In this document: one piece after another, positions 1 to 6,955 of the stretch
How positions within the stretch are numbered: the stretch's first letter is position 1
Layout of the letters: each line of letters starts with the position of its first letter
IMG/VR virus record: IMGVR_UViG_3300009152_000125
Span: 1-33,130 of that record
Reading direction: 5' to 3' (one strand)
DNA length: 33,130 nucleotides
From: a virus
Notes under the pieces: generated by a model
Told to the model about the DNA's origin: nothing
Seen by the model: only the letters and a program-made list of their open reading frames with translations
Databases searched by the model: none
Made by a program: the position numbers and the translations under genes

Positions 1-1223
1 CGGAGAATGTTCATATCATCCTTGTATCCATCATCAGAATTGAGACGCGACACAGGAACCTTCAGGCTCTTATAAAGCTTCTTTAAGAAATATTCCAGAT
101 CTTCTAGTTTTCCGAGATTTTCACCTCCAGCGAGTCTATCAATCTTTGTTCCCTCGCTGCCCGCTCTTTTTGCAAACCAGAAATTATCAAGAATGCTTTG
201 AGGGTTAAATTTCTTAACAGCGCTACTACCCTGGGTATTGTCATATGTTTTTGAAGACCAATACTGGTTCATTAGTTTCTTGAGATACGCTTCAGCCTTA
301 GGTGGGGGCATGTTACCCACGTCCACGTTGAAAACAAGTCTCTCTGGGGCTCGAGCCAATCTGTATATAACAATAGCATCTTCAATTAAGCTTAGTTGTC
401 TGTATGCACGACGAGCATTCTCAATGAAGGGCAATCTGATTGTCTTGTTTTCGTTCCATATACCAGAGTTAATATATGTAACTTGGTTTTTATCCAAGGG
501 TACCAGTTCATAGTCCAGGATCTTCGATGGGTTCGTCTTATCGAATACAGGTTTACGTAACAAGAAGCCTTTAACCATCATATTCTGTACATTGCCAAAA
601 ATAGGATCAATAAATTCTGTTGGAATAGTAACTACACCAAGAATACCCTCTTCTTCATATTGTTTGTGGACAATGTGTTCAAAATACACTTCACCATCAG
701 TTAATAAGCTTCTGAAGTAATCCCACCCTCTGTTCTGCAGATCAAAGTAGTTAACATATTTTTGAAATTCTTTTTCCAGAGTCTCTTGATCGTCAATCTC
801 CAGATCCACATCTGGTGTTCTGAGATAGACTACCTTGCCATTTTTATCTTTGTTGATTGCTTCATCACAAATTTCATCAATAGCATCTGCAACTTCAGAG
901 AAAGCAGCCATGACTCTGTAATCACGCAAACGGGTGATCTTATCATGCTGTATGTTTGCATACATGTATTGTGTGAAATTGTTGTCCAAACCTACAATAC
1001 CAGCAGGATCAATGCTATTGAAATCTGTATTGGAGCTAATACTTTGACGAGACAGTGCTTCAGTCCGTTTGCTTCCTGTATCTTGGAAGACCTTGTATTT
1101 GGGGTTAAGCTTGTTGAGAGTATCTATGACAGTGTAGCTCTGGTATGGTAACTTGGAGTTAACATAATTCATTAAAGAACGACCAACTGTATTACCACGT
1201 CCTGTATCAGCATTATCAGCCAT
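1..1223 (-). CDS. 20: Portal vertex protein gp20 (partial)
   Basis: T4-type portal protein, the dodecameric ring at the unique capsid vertex through which DNA is packaged and to which the neck and tail attach. Translating the minus strand from the ATG at 1223 gives an unbroken frame of about 407 residues to the window edge, so the C-terminus is missing (T4 gp20 is about 520 residues). Family hallmarks seen: EDAIVIYRLARAPERLVF near residue 290, followed by VDVGNMPPPKAEAYL, then RAGSEGTKID, LAGGENLG, a LEDLEYFLKKLY stretch, and VPVSRL near the edge. The N-terminal part carries the usual ADAIDEICDEAI segment. A late-type promoter lies six bases before the ATG. The other capsid genes would be expected beyond the left edge. 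Identification is firm. Confidence 0.95.
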   Translation of the reverse strand, partial: MADNADTGRGNTVGRSLMNYVNSKLPYQSYTVIDTLNKLNPKYKVFQDTGSKRTEALSRQSISSNTDFNSIDPAGIVGLDNNFTQYMYANIQHDKITRLRDYRVMAAFSEVADAIDEICDEAINKDKNGKVVYLRTPDVDLEIDDQETLEKEFQKYVNYFDLQNRGWDYFRSLLTDGEVYFEHIVHKQYEEEGILGVVTIPTEFIDPIFGNVQNMMVKGFLLRKPVFDKTNPSKILDYELVPLDKNQVTYINSGIWNENKTIRLPFIENARRAYRQLSLIEDAIVIYRLARAPERLVFNVDVGNMPPPKAEAYLKKLMNQYWSSKTYDNTQGSSAVKKFNPQSILDNFWFAKRAGSEGTKIDRLAGGENLGKLEDLEYFLKKLYKSLKVPVSRLNSDDGYKDDMNIL

Positions 1224-1229
1224 ATCAGT

Positions 1230-1237
1230 TATTTATG
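1230..1237 (-). promoter_or_regulatory. Late-type promoter for gp20
   Basis: The minus strand reads CATAAATA, one base from the T4 late consensus TATAAATA. It ends six bases before the gp20 ATG and no Shine-Dalgarno sequence lies between. Confidence 0.6.
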
Positions 1238-1280
1238 AGAAAAAACTAAGGTTCAATTGAAAATAATGCGGTAAACATAG

Positions 1281-1308
1281 TTGATTTTTCTTAAAATTTG
1301 ATTATAAT
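1281..1308 (+). promoter_or_regulatory. Sigma70-like promoter (distal of a tandem pair)
   Basis: TTGATT at 1281-1286, a 16-base spacer, and TATAAT at 1303-1308. It points towards the DUF366-like gene. The 1224-1424 intergenic stretch otherwise holds only this promoter pair and a 23-codon hydrophobic micro-ORF that I do not call. Confidence 0.55.
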
Positions 1309-1387
1309 AAATTGTGGTTAATAAAGACGGTTCCTTATAAACATGGATAATAAGAGGAAAGGAATTTTGCTCGAAGGTTTTTTTTAC

Positions 1388-1415
1388 TTGATACTTGTTT
1401 TTTTCACTGTATAAT
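1388..1415 (+). promoter_or_regulatory. Sigma70-like promoter (proximal of a tandem pair)
   Basis: TTGATA at 1388-1393, a 16-base spacer, and a perfect TATAAT at 1410-1415. The downstream ATG at 1425 is nine bases after the -10 box, so the transcript would have almost no leader. Confidence 0.6.
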
Positions 1416-1424
1416 GCTTTATAT

Positions 1425-2018
1425 ATGATTCTAGAAAATATCTCTTGTTATGACGGAACCCTTTTGCATCATCGCTTTGCTTACAAATACTTTCGTAAGA
1501 AATGCCTGCCTATTGGTAACATAATTGCTTTCAGAGCTCCTGCCAAAGTGGAGACAGAAGGTCTCATTGATCAAGAAGATGCTCTGAGCCAAGATTTCAT
1601 TTACAGTGACGACATGATTCATTTTCTGTATGAAATTCCTTTGATCACTGAAGCCTTTGGCGCCATTTGCTTTCAAAGACTGTTCAATACTAACATGGCA
1701 AATATTCTTAGCTCCAAATATCTCAAAGCCCCCATTGAAGTGGATGGTGATGATCTCATGGTGCACAAAGAATTTACCCAGGGTGGTATCACGCAACAAA
1801 AGGGCAAGTGCAGTGTGAGCATTGTGCATGTCAAGGACAATGCTGCATTGGGTCACACAGGCATCAACATTCAAGCTGGCAAGAAGGCCCCTGCATTTGC
1901 ATTCAGCACACAATTGTCAGTTCCTGATGTGCACAACTTCATGAGTGATGTCATCAATGCATTCTATCAGATCAATGATGACATCTTCATTGCCACCACA
2001 AAGATCATCAGTCATTGA
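1425..2018 (+). CDS. DUF366-like protein
   Basis: A 197-residue soluble protein that resembles the DUF366 family, whose members are of similar length. Conserved features recalled for that family and seen here are YDG near residue 9, a FAYKYF segment, IIAFRAP near residue 34, a GLIDQEDAL stretch, and a DDMIHFLYEIP segment near residue 62. The later half contains several His and Asp residues but I cannot name catalytic ones. I chose the ATG at 1425 over a longer upstream frame because it is where DUF366 similarity begins and it lies just after a TATAAT box. Its stop overlaps the start of the gp62 gene, so the two are translationally coupled. Biochemical role unknown from this sequence. The family assignment rests on memory and should be confirmed. 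Confidence 0.6.
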   Translation: MILENISCYDGTLLHHRFAYKYFRKKCLPIGNIIAFRAPAKVETEGLIDQEDALSQDFIYSDDMIHFLYEIPLITEAFGAICFQRLFNTNMANILSSKYLKAPIEVDGDDLMVHKEFTQGGITQQKGKCSVSIVHVKDNAALGHTGINIQAGKKAPAFAFSTQLSVPDVHNFMSDVINAFYQINDDIFIATTKIISH

Positions 2019-2287
2019 ACATATTTGATGTTATCAATGGCGTGGCTTTTGACAAGAAGGCCAATCTTCTGAGTCAAGCTGAAGATGAAAAGACTTATGC
2101 ACCATATCTTGTGAACAGATGGCTGTCCATGCTGGATGGTTCTGCTGCCAGAATCGTCAATGAGACGTTGAATCGTTTTGGACATGTCTTCACACCTGCT
2201 GAACAATACAAGTTTCTTGTCAATGTTCTGCCACGGTACAAACGACAGAGAATCAATTACATCAAAAAACCCAAGACGGATGCTTGA
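2015..2287 (+). CDS. 62: Clamp-loader small subunit (gp62-like)
   Basis: Small subunit of the T4-type sliding-clamp loader, which with gp44 opens the gp45 clamp and places it on primed DNA. The 90-residue product is short, as in marine T4-like phages, and shows the family signature: an F-D-V-I-N-G start, then YAPYLVNRWLSM near residue 29, a NETLNRFG stretch, and QYKFLVNVLPRYKRQR near residue 64 followed by a basic tail. The only in-frame start after the preceding stop is TTG at 2015, overlapping the TGA of the DUF366-like gene. gp44 is not in this window. Confidence in the family is good, in the exact start moderate. Confidence 0.8.
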   Translation: MNIFDVINGVAFDKKANLLSQAEDEKTYAPYLVNRWLSMLDGSAARIVNETLNRFGHVFTPAEQYKFLVNVLPRYKRQRINYIKKPKTDA

Positions 2288-2310
2288 TTTCCAAGCATTA
2301 CCATTATAAG
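2284..2310 (+). promoter_or_regulatory. Possible weak promoter before the GroES-like gene
   Basis: TTGATT at 2284-2289 and TATAAG at 2305-2310 with a 15-base spacer, ending seven bases before the ATG at 2318. It matches less well than the other sigma70-like sites. Confidence 0.3.
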
Positions 2311-2317
2311 TGTCATT

Positions 2318-2776
2318 ATGAGCAGACCTGCCATTGATCAATTAGCAACCAAGAAGAGTCACATTGATTTGAGTTCACATTCAAAGAACACCTTCAACAG
2401 TGTTTTCATAGGATATGACTTGTGTGATTTGCTTGATGACGTGATGTTGGTGGAGTTTGTGGATGATGGTGGTTCATCCAACACCATTGTGAGAGGTGGC
2501 ATTGTTGTGCCAGTGAATGCTGAAACCAATGCATGGCGCATTGGCAAGGTGATCTTGCAAGGAAGCAGTTGCAAGCTTGTGAAGCAAGGTGATCATGTCA
2601 TGTTTCCCAACAACATGGGGGTGCCCATTTCCAACATTGAAGTGGTAGGACATGGAACAGTTCGATATGGCATTTTCTTGAATGAACAAAGAATATTCGG
2701 GGTGGTGAAGCCCCGGGAAAATAATGATAGTATCCCTGACCAGCCTAAAGCCAATACTTCAAAACGCCGCTTGTGA
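2318..2776 (+). CDS. GroES-like co-chaperonin
   Basis: A 152-residue protein with a GroES-type beta-barrel in its middle. The stretch from about residue 40 has DDVMLVEFVDDGG, then a mobile-loop-like region, IVRGGIVVPVN (compare the T-x-G-G-I-x-x-P of GroES), WRIGKVILQG, VKQGDHVMFPNN and a closing ISNIEVVG. T4 itself encodes a GroES-like protein, gp31, which replaces host GroES on GroEL so that the major capsid protein gp23 can fold. By analogy this protein would act with host GroEL in capsid folding, but that is inference. The N-terminal 35 residues and the charged C-terminal 25 extend beyond the barrel. The final 53 bases overlap the next gene. Confidence 0.7.
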   Translation: MSRPAIDQLATKKSHIDLSSHSKNTFNSVFIGYDLCDLLDDVMLVEFVDDGGSSNTIVRGGIVVPVNAETNAWRIGKVILQGSSCKLVKQGDHVMFPNNMGVPISNIEVVGHGTVRYGIFLNEQRIFGVVKPRENNDSIPDQPKANTSKRRL

Positions 2777-3101
2777 GATCAAGTTCCCACGCCGCAGACC
2801 GGTGTTGGGGCGTCCTGCATTCAGAAGAATGTTGTGTACAAATTCCAACACCATTCTCAACAGCATCGATGGCAGAATCACATTAAATTACAGACCATCC
2901 AAAGGCACTCCCAAATATGATCCCAACCAGAAAAATCTTGCCATAGTGTGGGACATTCTTATGCAAGATTATCGCTGTGTGAATTGCAATAGCTGTGAAT
3001 TGATAACCACCATACCTGCAGGTGAAGCATTCTGGAAATATTTCAAAGACAATCTAATGAAGTTATCATCTTCACAGAAAACCATGTTTATGGATTCATA
3101 A
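2724..3101 (+). CDS. SH3-barrel-like protein (possible WYL_2/DUF2693 family)
   Basis: A 125-residue protein of a type common in marine T4-like phages. After a short N-terminal helix it has a very basic segment, FPRRRPVLGRPAFRRMLCT, near residues 21-39, then LNYRP, an AIVWDILMQDYRCVN segment and an ELITTIPAGEAFW stretch. The order RRMLCT, a variable linker, VWD plus an aromatic/Arg pair and a final ILE/LITxI strand resembles the small SH3-fold proteins grouped as DUF2693/WYL_2. I know of no assigned function. The ATG lies inside the end of the GroES-like gene (53-base overlap) because no later start would keep the conserved N-terminal part. The stop overlaps the next start as TAATG. Confidence 0.55.
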   Translation: MIVSLTSLKPILQNAACEIKFPRRRPVLGRPAFRRMLCTNSNTILNSIDGRITLNYRPSKGTPKYDPNQKNLAIVWDILMQDYRCVNCNSCELITTIPAGEAFWKYFKDNLMKLSSSQKTMFMDS

Positions 3102-3448
3102 TGAAAGCCGAAAGACTAGAAAAAGAGATCAATCACTTTCTTCAACAGAAGATCTCCATTAACATCAACAATAAAACTGTGAAGACAGGCAAGCTAATTC
3201 TTTTTTGCATCAAAGACTTCTACCTGGTGTTCACTCTCGGCATTGCTCATTCCAAGAAAATATTTGAAATTCCCTACCCTTATAATTTCACAATCAAAGA
3301 CAAAGGGATTACCCTGGACTATACATTGAAATCCTTTTCATCAAACATGCAAAGCATAGATAGCTATGTGAAGCTGTTGACACCCAAGAAGCCCAACAAG
3401 TATTTTAATTCATATGCTGAAATTATTACTGTAGAAGATGGGGCTTGA
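3101..3448 (+). CDS. Conserved phage protein of unknown function
   Basis: A 115-residue protein, mixed alpha/beta, beginning with a charged helix (KAERLEKEINHFLQQK) and continuing with beta-rich KTGKLILFCIKDFYLVFTLG and a FEIPYPYNF segment. No catalytic motif or membrane segment is seen. I have the impression that proteins with a GKLILF-IKDFYL-EIPYPY pattern recur in marine phages, but I cannot name a family. Translation is probably coupled to the upstream gene through the TAATG overlap. It sits between the SH3-like gene and the bS21 homologue, in the housekeeping part of the cluster. Confidence 0.7.
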   Translation: MKAERLEKEINHFLQQKISININNKTVKTGKLILFCIKDFYLVFTLGIAHSKKIFEIPYPYNFTIKDKGITLDYTLKSFSSNMQSIDSYVKLLTPKKPNKYFNSYAEIITVEDGA

Positions 3449-3451
3449 GAA

Positions 3452-3459
3452 AGTAAATA
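3452..3459 (+). promoter_or_regulatory. Possible late-type promoter before bS21
   Basis: AGTAAATA, two changes from TATAAATA, ends four bases before the ATG at 3464. Its position matches the other late-type sites, although the match is weaker. Confidence 0.35.
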
Positions 3460-3463
3460 GATT

Positions 3464-3667
3464 ATGGGAATTAACTGTGAAGTGAAGCTGGAGAAGAGCA
3501 AAGCTTCAAATAAGCTTTATTTTGACAAGAAGCTCAAGCAATTTTCAAATGAATTCAAGAGAAGCGGTGTCATAGAGGTTCTGAAGCTGCACCGATATTA
3601 CATGAAGCCTTCCAAAAGAAAGAGACTTTCCAGGGAAATATCTGCTGCCAAGTGGAAGTATTATTGA
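3464..3667 (+). CDS. rpsU: Ribosomal protein bS21 homologue
   Basis: A 67-residue basic protein with the layout of bacterial bS21: a short beta N-terminus (NCEVKLEKS), then the conserved FDKKLKQFSNEFKRSGVIEVL helix region that corresponds to the AL-R-FKR-x-x-x-x-GI-x-E family core, the Y-x-K-P turn (RYYMKPSKRKR), and a basic helical tail. Length matches cellular bS21 (about 60-75). bS21 binds the 30S platform near the 3' end of 16S rRNA and is exchangeable on ribosomes. bS21 is the ribosomal protein most often reported in phage genomes, including marine myoviruses. It probably enters host ribosomes during infection, which is inference. The gene is directly followed by late virion genes. Confidence 0.85.
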   Translation: MGINCEVKLEKSKASNKLYFDKKLKQFSNEFKRSGVIEVLKLHRYYMKPSKRKRLSREISAAKWKYY

Positions 3668-3688
3668 TTGTCCGGATGCCTCTTTATA

Positions 3689-3696
3689 CATAAATA
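3689..3696 (+). promoter_or_regulatory. Late-type promoter for gp15
   Basis: CATAAATA ends four bases before the GTG at 3701. It begins the long late transcription unit of virion genes. Confidence 0.55.
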
Positions 3697-3700
3697 AAGA

Positions 3701-4549
3701 GTGAGACAGTATAGTTATTACTTTGAAGTCAAGGACTTGGTCCTTCAATTCTTAGCTGCTTTTGATAATGTGGTAATCAAGAGATATGACAAGAATCGCA
3801 ATCCTCTCACCACACAACAAGTAAGATATGTATACGCTCCAAAACAACGTGTTCTCTTTGATCTGGTCAATCCTGCACAAAATGTAACTCTTCCTTGCAT
3901 CAGCATTACAATCAACAGCATTTCACGCGACAACAATCGTGTCTTCAATAAGAACGCTGGTTTTTATGCACATGGTACACCAACTGAGCGAGCACCAGGC
4001 GGTCAATCCTATTATTACAAAGCACCAGTCCCAGTTAACATTGACATTTCCATGAGCATCATTGCTCGCTATCAATCAGACATGGATCAGATTCTTAGTA
4101 ACTTTGTACCTTTTAATAACCCCTACATTATCCTCAGTTGGACCATACCCAAAGAATTCAACCTTCCTTACACACAGGAGATTAGAACTGAAGTTGCGTG
4201 GAATGGTAACATCAACCTTGAGTATCCAACAGACATAAACGGTCAACAAAAAGCTCAGATTATTGCTAACACTGGCTTCACTATCAAAGGCTTTTTGTTC
4301 CCTGATCCAGAAAACCCAGTTAATAATATCTTCCGTATTGATGTGAGCATGACAGCTGTGAGTGCAGGCACACCACTTGAATATGGTGCCTACAGTACCT
4401 TAAAATCGCAGGTCATTACAGACCAGGACTCACTGTCTGCTTTCTACAATACAGATACATTCTCCGTTTCAGGCCGACCCGTTATAACTGGCGTGCAGTT
4501 ATACACCACACCAGCAAATCCCTACAACACACCCGATCCCACATCCTAA
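3701..4549 (+). CDS. 15: Tail sheath stabiliser and completion protein (gp15-like)
   Basis: Marine T4-like gp15, which caps the tail tube and sheath and joins the tail to the neck. The 282-residue frame opens with SYYFEVKDLVLQFLAAFDNV, close to the usual Y-F-Y-E...I-x-x-F-x-x-L-F-N-N start of the family, continues with Y-A-P-K-Q-R, then VTLPCISITINSISRD near residue 62, and has the PVPVNIDISMSIIARYQSD core near residue 107 with QILSNFVPFNNPYI after it. The GTG at 3701 is the only suitable start after the upstream stop, and the promoter position supports it. The C-terminal 50 residues, rich in Pro and Thr, extend beyond the recognisable part. Its stop overlaps the next ATG. Confidence 0.8.
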   Translation: MRQYSYYFEVKDLVLQFLAAFDNVVIKRYDKNRNPLTTQQVRYVYAPKQRVLFDLVNPAQNVTLPCISITINSISRDNNRVFNKNAGFYAHGTPTERAPGGQSYYYKAPVPVNIDISMSIIARYQSDMDQILSNFVPFNNPYIILSWTIPKEFNLPYTQEIRTEVAWNGNINLEYPTDINGQQKAQIIANTGFTIKGFLFPDPENPVNNIFRIDVSMTAVSAGTPLEYGAYSTLKSQVITDQDSLSAFYNTDTFSVSGRPVITGVQLYTTPANPYNTPDPTS

Positions 4550-4905
4550 TGAGTAAAATTATACCATCCTTCACAATACCTGTGAGTACTAACGATGCAA
4601 CTATCGTTTTGGAAGGCAATATGTTTAAATACCAAACAGCCAACGGACTTTACTTGAGCTCCAACAAATTTAATGGCAATGAAAAGCTATTTAATTTGTA
4701 CAGCAATACAAGGAGTGTGAGTGCGGCAAATCCACCCTTCAGTGCTTATCCTGTGGATTATTTTACTGTATTTACAAACAATACATTGAGTTTTAGATTG
4801 TCCGCTTTTAGCTACCCACAGCGGCTCGATATAATATATGCAAACCCAGCAGGCTATAGGCTAGCATCTGCAGGTAAGCGATTCTCATATATTGAGATTG
4901 TTTAA
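4549..4905 (+). CDS. Small virion-associated protein, unknown
   Basis: A 118-residue beta-rich protein with many Asn, Ser, Tyr and Phe residues, the composition of a virion or tail protein. No motif recognised. It is coupled to gp15 by a TAATG overlap and lies at the head of the adhesin cluster, so a role in the tail or as a baseplate or fibre accessory is a reasonable guess only. Confidence 0.65.
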   Translation: MSKIIPSFTIPVSTNDATIVLEGNMFKYQTANGLYLSSNKFNGNEKLFNLYSNTRSVSAANPPFSAYPVDYFTVFTNNTLSFRLSAFSYPQRLDIIYANPAGYRLASAGKRFSYIEIV

Positions 4906-4927
4906 TGTTGATTCTATACATTGGATA

Positions 4928-4935
4928 TATAAATT
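4928..4935 (+). promoter_or_regulatory. Late-type promoter variant
   Basis: TATAAATT ends seven bases before the ATG at 4943. The same TATAAATTAAC(G/A) context recurs before the minus-strand gene at 28563. Confidence 0.45.
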
Positions 4936-4942
4936 AACGTAT

Positions 4943-5107
4943 ATGGACGAAAATAAGCTTCTCGAGGTTAAAACGAAAATTGAACAACTGCTCACTGAAT
5001 ATCAGGCAGCACTTGTCCCAGTAACGCTTATTAGCGGGGACAGGGTTATGAGCCGTGTGGATATCGTTTCGACTGATGCATTAAAGAAGACCGATAATAA
5101 AGCCTAA
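4943..5107 (+). CDS. 54-residue protein, unknown
   Basis: A short protein beginning MDENKLLEVKTKIEQLL, a heptad-like helix that may form a coiled coil, followed by a beta-rich segment and a charged tail. I start it at the ATG at 4943 rather than at the upstream in-frame TTG because a late-type promoter lies directly before that ATG and would cut off the longer form. No homologue recognised. Position inside the virion cluster suggests a structural or assembly helper. Confidence 0.55.
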   Translation: MDENKLLEVKTKIEQLLTEYQAALVPVTLISGDRVMSRVDIVSTDALKKTDNKA

Positions 5108-5134
5108 TTGCTTGTTTATTCCGTAGAGCATAGA

Positions 5135-5142
5135 ACTAAATA
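5135..5142 (+). promoter_or_regulatory. Late-type promoter variant
   Basis: ACTAAATA ends five bases before the ATG at 5148. The same ACTAAATAAT arrangement precedes the minus-strand GTG at 26512, which supports it as a real variant. Confidence 0.5.
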
Positions 5143-5147
5143 ATCCT

Positions 5148-6590
5148 ATGCCATTTCGGTCGTTTAATGACTTTAGTCCAATTGACCCTATACCAACAGA
5201 CTATCTTGTTGGATTCAGGCCACTGGTTGGTGAATTTAAGGTAAATTTCTATACAATCTCCAAGATTATATCTGGTGGGTTGACGACAACCCCAAACAAT
5301 CTGTATGTTACCATAAGCGGTAATGATTTTGAATTTCGCGGACTTGGTGAAAATGAGCCATTTAAAACAATCAAAAGAGCATGTCAGGTTGCAGCTGCAA
5401 ACCCACTTAACAAATATACCATCTTTGTACGTTCTGGTGATTATTTTGAACAAAATCCTGTCTACGTGCCACCAAATTGTTCAATCATTGGAGACAATTT
5501 AAGACGGGTCAGTGTTTACCCTGTGAACCCAACGTACGATATCTTTTGGGTAACAAATGCTGATTATTTGTGGGGCATGACTTTTAGAGGACACAGATCA
5601 CCTGGTGCTGCTGTAGCGTTTCCAAACACAGATCCCCTGCAACCACAATACAATGTTGCTTTCAATTATCCGAGCTTATCTTGTACACCACCTACAAATA
5701 AGAATATACCCACCAGTCCACTTTACATTAGAACCAGCCCCTACATTCAAGGTTGTAGCTCCATCACACAATCATCCCCTGCAGGGGCAGATAACGCTGG
5801 TGCAGGTTGCAGAATAGACGGTGGACTGGTGGGTGGTTATATCAGAAGCATGGTAATGGATTCTTATACACAATTTAATGAAGGTGGAGTTGGTATACAC
5901 ATTACCAACAATGGTTATGCACAGTTGGTCAGTATTTTCACAATTGCCGCTACCTATGGTGTGCTTTGTACTGATGGTGGCAGTTGTGATGTGAATACAT
6001 CCAATTGTTCTTTTGGAAATTATGGCCTGGCAGCTTTTGGCAAATCCCCTGTTGCAGCTCTTACTGGTACCCTGACAACTAATCTTTCTGGCGGTGAGAG
6101 TGTCATTACAGTAAACAATGTTTCTACTACTTTGTTAGCAACGACACCTTCTCTAGGAATGCTGTTTGAAATACAGGGAGACAGTTCAAGTACACAATAC
6201 ATAGTTTCTTCTGCTGCTCGTGTTGGGACAAATACATTTGATGTTTATATTGAACCGCCCACAACAATTGGTGCACAAAATTTCTATGGTAGAAAAGTTT
6301 ATTTCTATATTCGAAGCAGCATTCTTGCTAGCGCAATTACGTTTGAATATGTGGGCACCGGTACAACACTTGTTTCTGCTTTACCTATTCTTGGCGGGCA
6401 AACTATTCTAGATAATGAAGTGGTGTCAAGCGGCGGTGGTGCTGTATTTTTTACTGCCACAAATCAGAGTGGTGATTTTAGAGTGGGTACTGAATTTACT
6501 ATCAAACAATCAACTGGAACCATTGAGGGTCAGACCTTTCAGAGATCCATCTTTTCACTAGTTACACCCTTCGTACTAGCTATTGAATGA
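5148..6590 (+). CDS. Virion protein with right-handed beta-helix (tail fibre/spike-like)
   Basis: A 480-residue virion protein of the pectate-lyase-like type found in marine T4-like phages. The N-terminus (PTDYLVGFRP near residue 17) matches the start of the fibre at 12834-13949 and may be a docking element. From about residue 55 it shows the repeated NNLYVTISGNDF, EPFKTIKRAC, YTIFVRSGDYFEQNPVYVPP and CSIIGDNLRR pattern that opens parallel beta-helices in spikes, followed by Gly/Asn-rich rungs up to about residue 300. The C-terminal third is a beta domain. Such proteins bind or cleave surface polysaccharide, but no catalytic residues can be assigned here. A late-type promoter lies five bases before the ATG. 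Confidence 0.75.
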   Translation: MPFRSFNDFSPIDPIPTDYLVGFRPLVGEFKVNFYTISKIISGGLTTTPNNLYVTISGNDFEFRGLGENEPFKTIKRACQVAAANPLNKYTIFVRSGDYFEQNPVYVPPNCSIIGDNLRRVSVYPVNPTYDIFWVTNADYLWGMTFRGHRSPGAAVAFPNTDPLQPQYNVAFNYPSLSCTPPTNKNIPTSPLYIRTSPYIQGCSSITQSSPAGADNAGAGCRIDGGLVGGYIRSMVMDSYTQFNEGGVGIHITNNGYAQLVSIFTIAATYGVLCTDGGSCDVNTSNCSFGNYGLAAFGKSPVAALTGTLTTNLSGGESVITVNNVSTTLLATTPSLGMLFEIQGDSSSTQYIVSSAARVGTNTFDVYIEPPTTIGAQNFYGRKVYFYIRSSILASAITFEYVGTGTTLVSALPILGGQTILDNEVVSSGGGAVFFTATNQSGDFRVGTEFTIKQSTGTIEGQTFQRSIFSLVTPFVLAIE

Positions 6591-6597
6591 ATAAATA
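6590..6597 (+). promoter_or_regulatory. Late-type promoter
   Basis: AATAAATA begins on the last base of the preceding stop codon and ends four bases before the ATG at 6602. Confidence 0.5.
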
Positions 6598-6601
6598 AAA
6601 T

Positions 6602-6955
6602 ATGGCAACAGTACCTCTCAATCTTTTCAGAAGCCTTCTAACCCCTTTATCCACAATAGGGTTAGTACCCAGTCTGTATACTGCACCAACACAGCGTGCT
6701 GCCATTATTCTGACTGCCCAAACCACAAATATTACTAATAGCTATCAAACAGTAACAGCTTCAATATCAAGTGCAACTTCCAGCACACAGACTTTCTTAG
6801 TCAGTGGATTTGCCATACCACCCAATGATGCAGCAAACATTATTCTTGGAAAAATTGTGTTAACTGAAGGCGATAAGCTTATTGCATCCTGCAGTCAGAA
6901 TAACGGTGTTCACTTGACTCTTTCTATTCTTGAAACTATTAATACGCCAGCATAA
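6602..6955 (+). CDS. Small virion-associated protein, unknown
   Basis: A 117-residue Thr/Ser/Ile-rich protein with predicted beta strands throughout (TASISSATSSTQTFLVSG, then an IILGKIVLTEGDKLIASC segment). The pattern of a mid-protein GKIVLTEGD strand followed by CSQNNGVHLTLSILE resembles small phage tail proteins that form a single beta-sandwich, but I cannot name a family. Its TAA overlaps the next ATG (TAATG), coupling it to the large fibre gene downstream, so it may be a partner of that fibre. Confidence 0.65.
   Translation: MATVPLNLFRSLLTPLSTIGLVPSLYTAPTQRAAIILTAQTTNITNSYQTVTASISSATSSTQTFLVSGFAIPPNDAANIILGKIVLTEGDKLIASCSQNNGVHLTLSILETINTPA

Noticed and set aside
238-1151. Plus-strand open frames opposite the left end
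   Set aside because: They are antisense to a clear gp20 coding region on the minus strand, with poor composition and no start signals.
1343-1414. Plus-strand 23-codon hydrophobic micro-ORF (MDNKRKGILLEGF start)
   Set aside because: It overlaps the proximal promoter and is very short. An AAGAGG-like site is only internal. Could be chance in AT-rich DNA, so not called as a gene.
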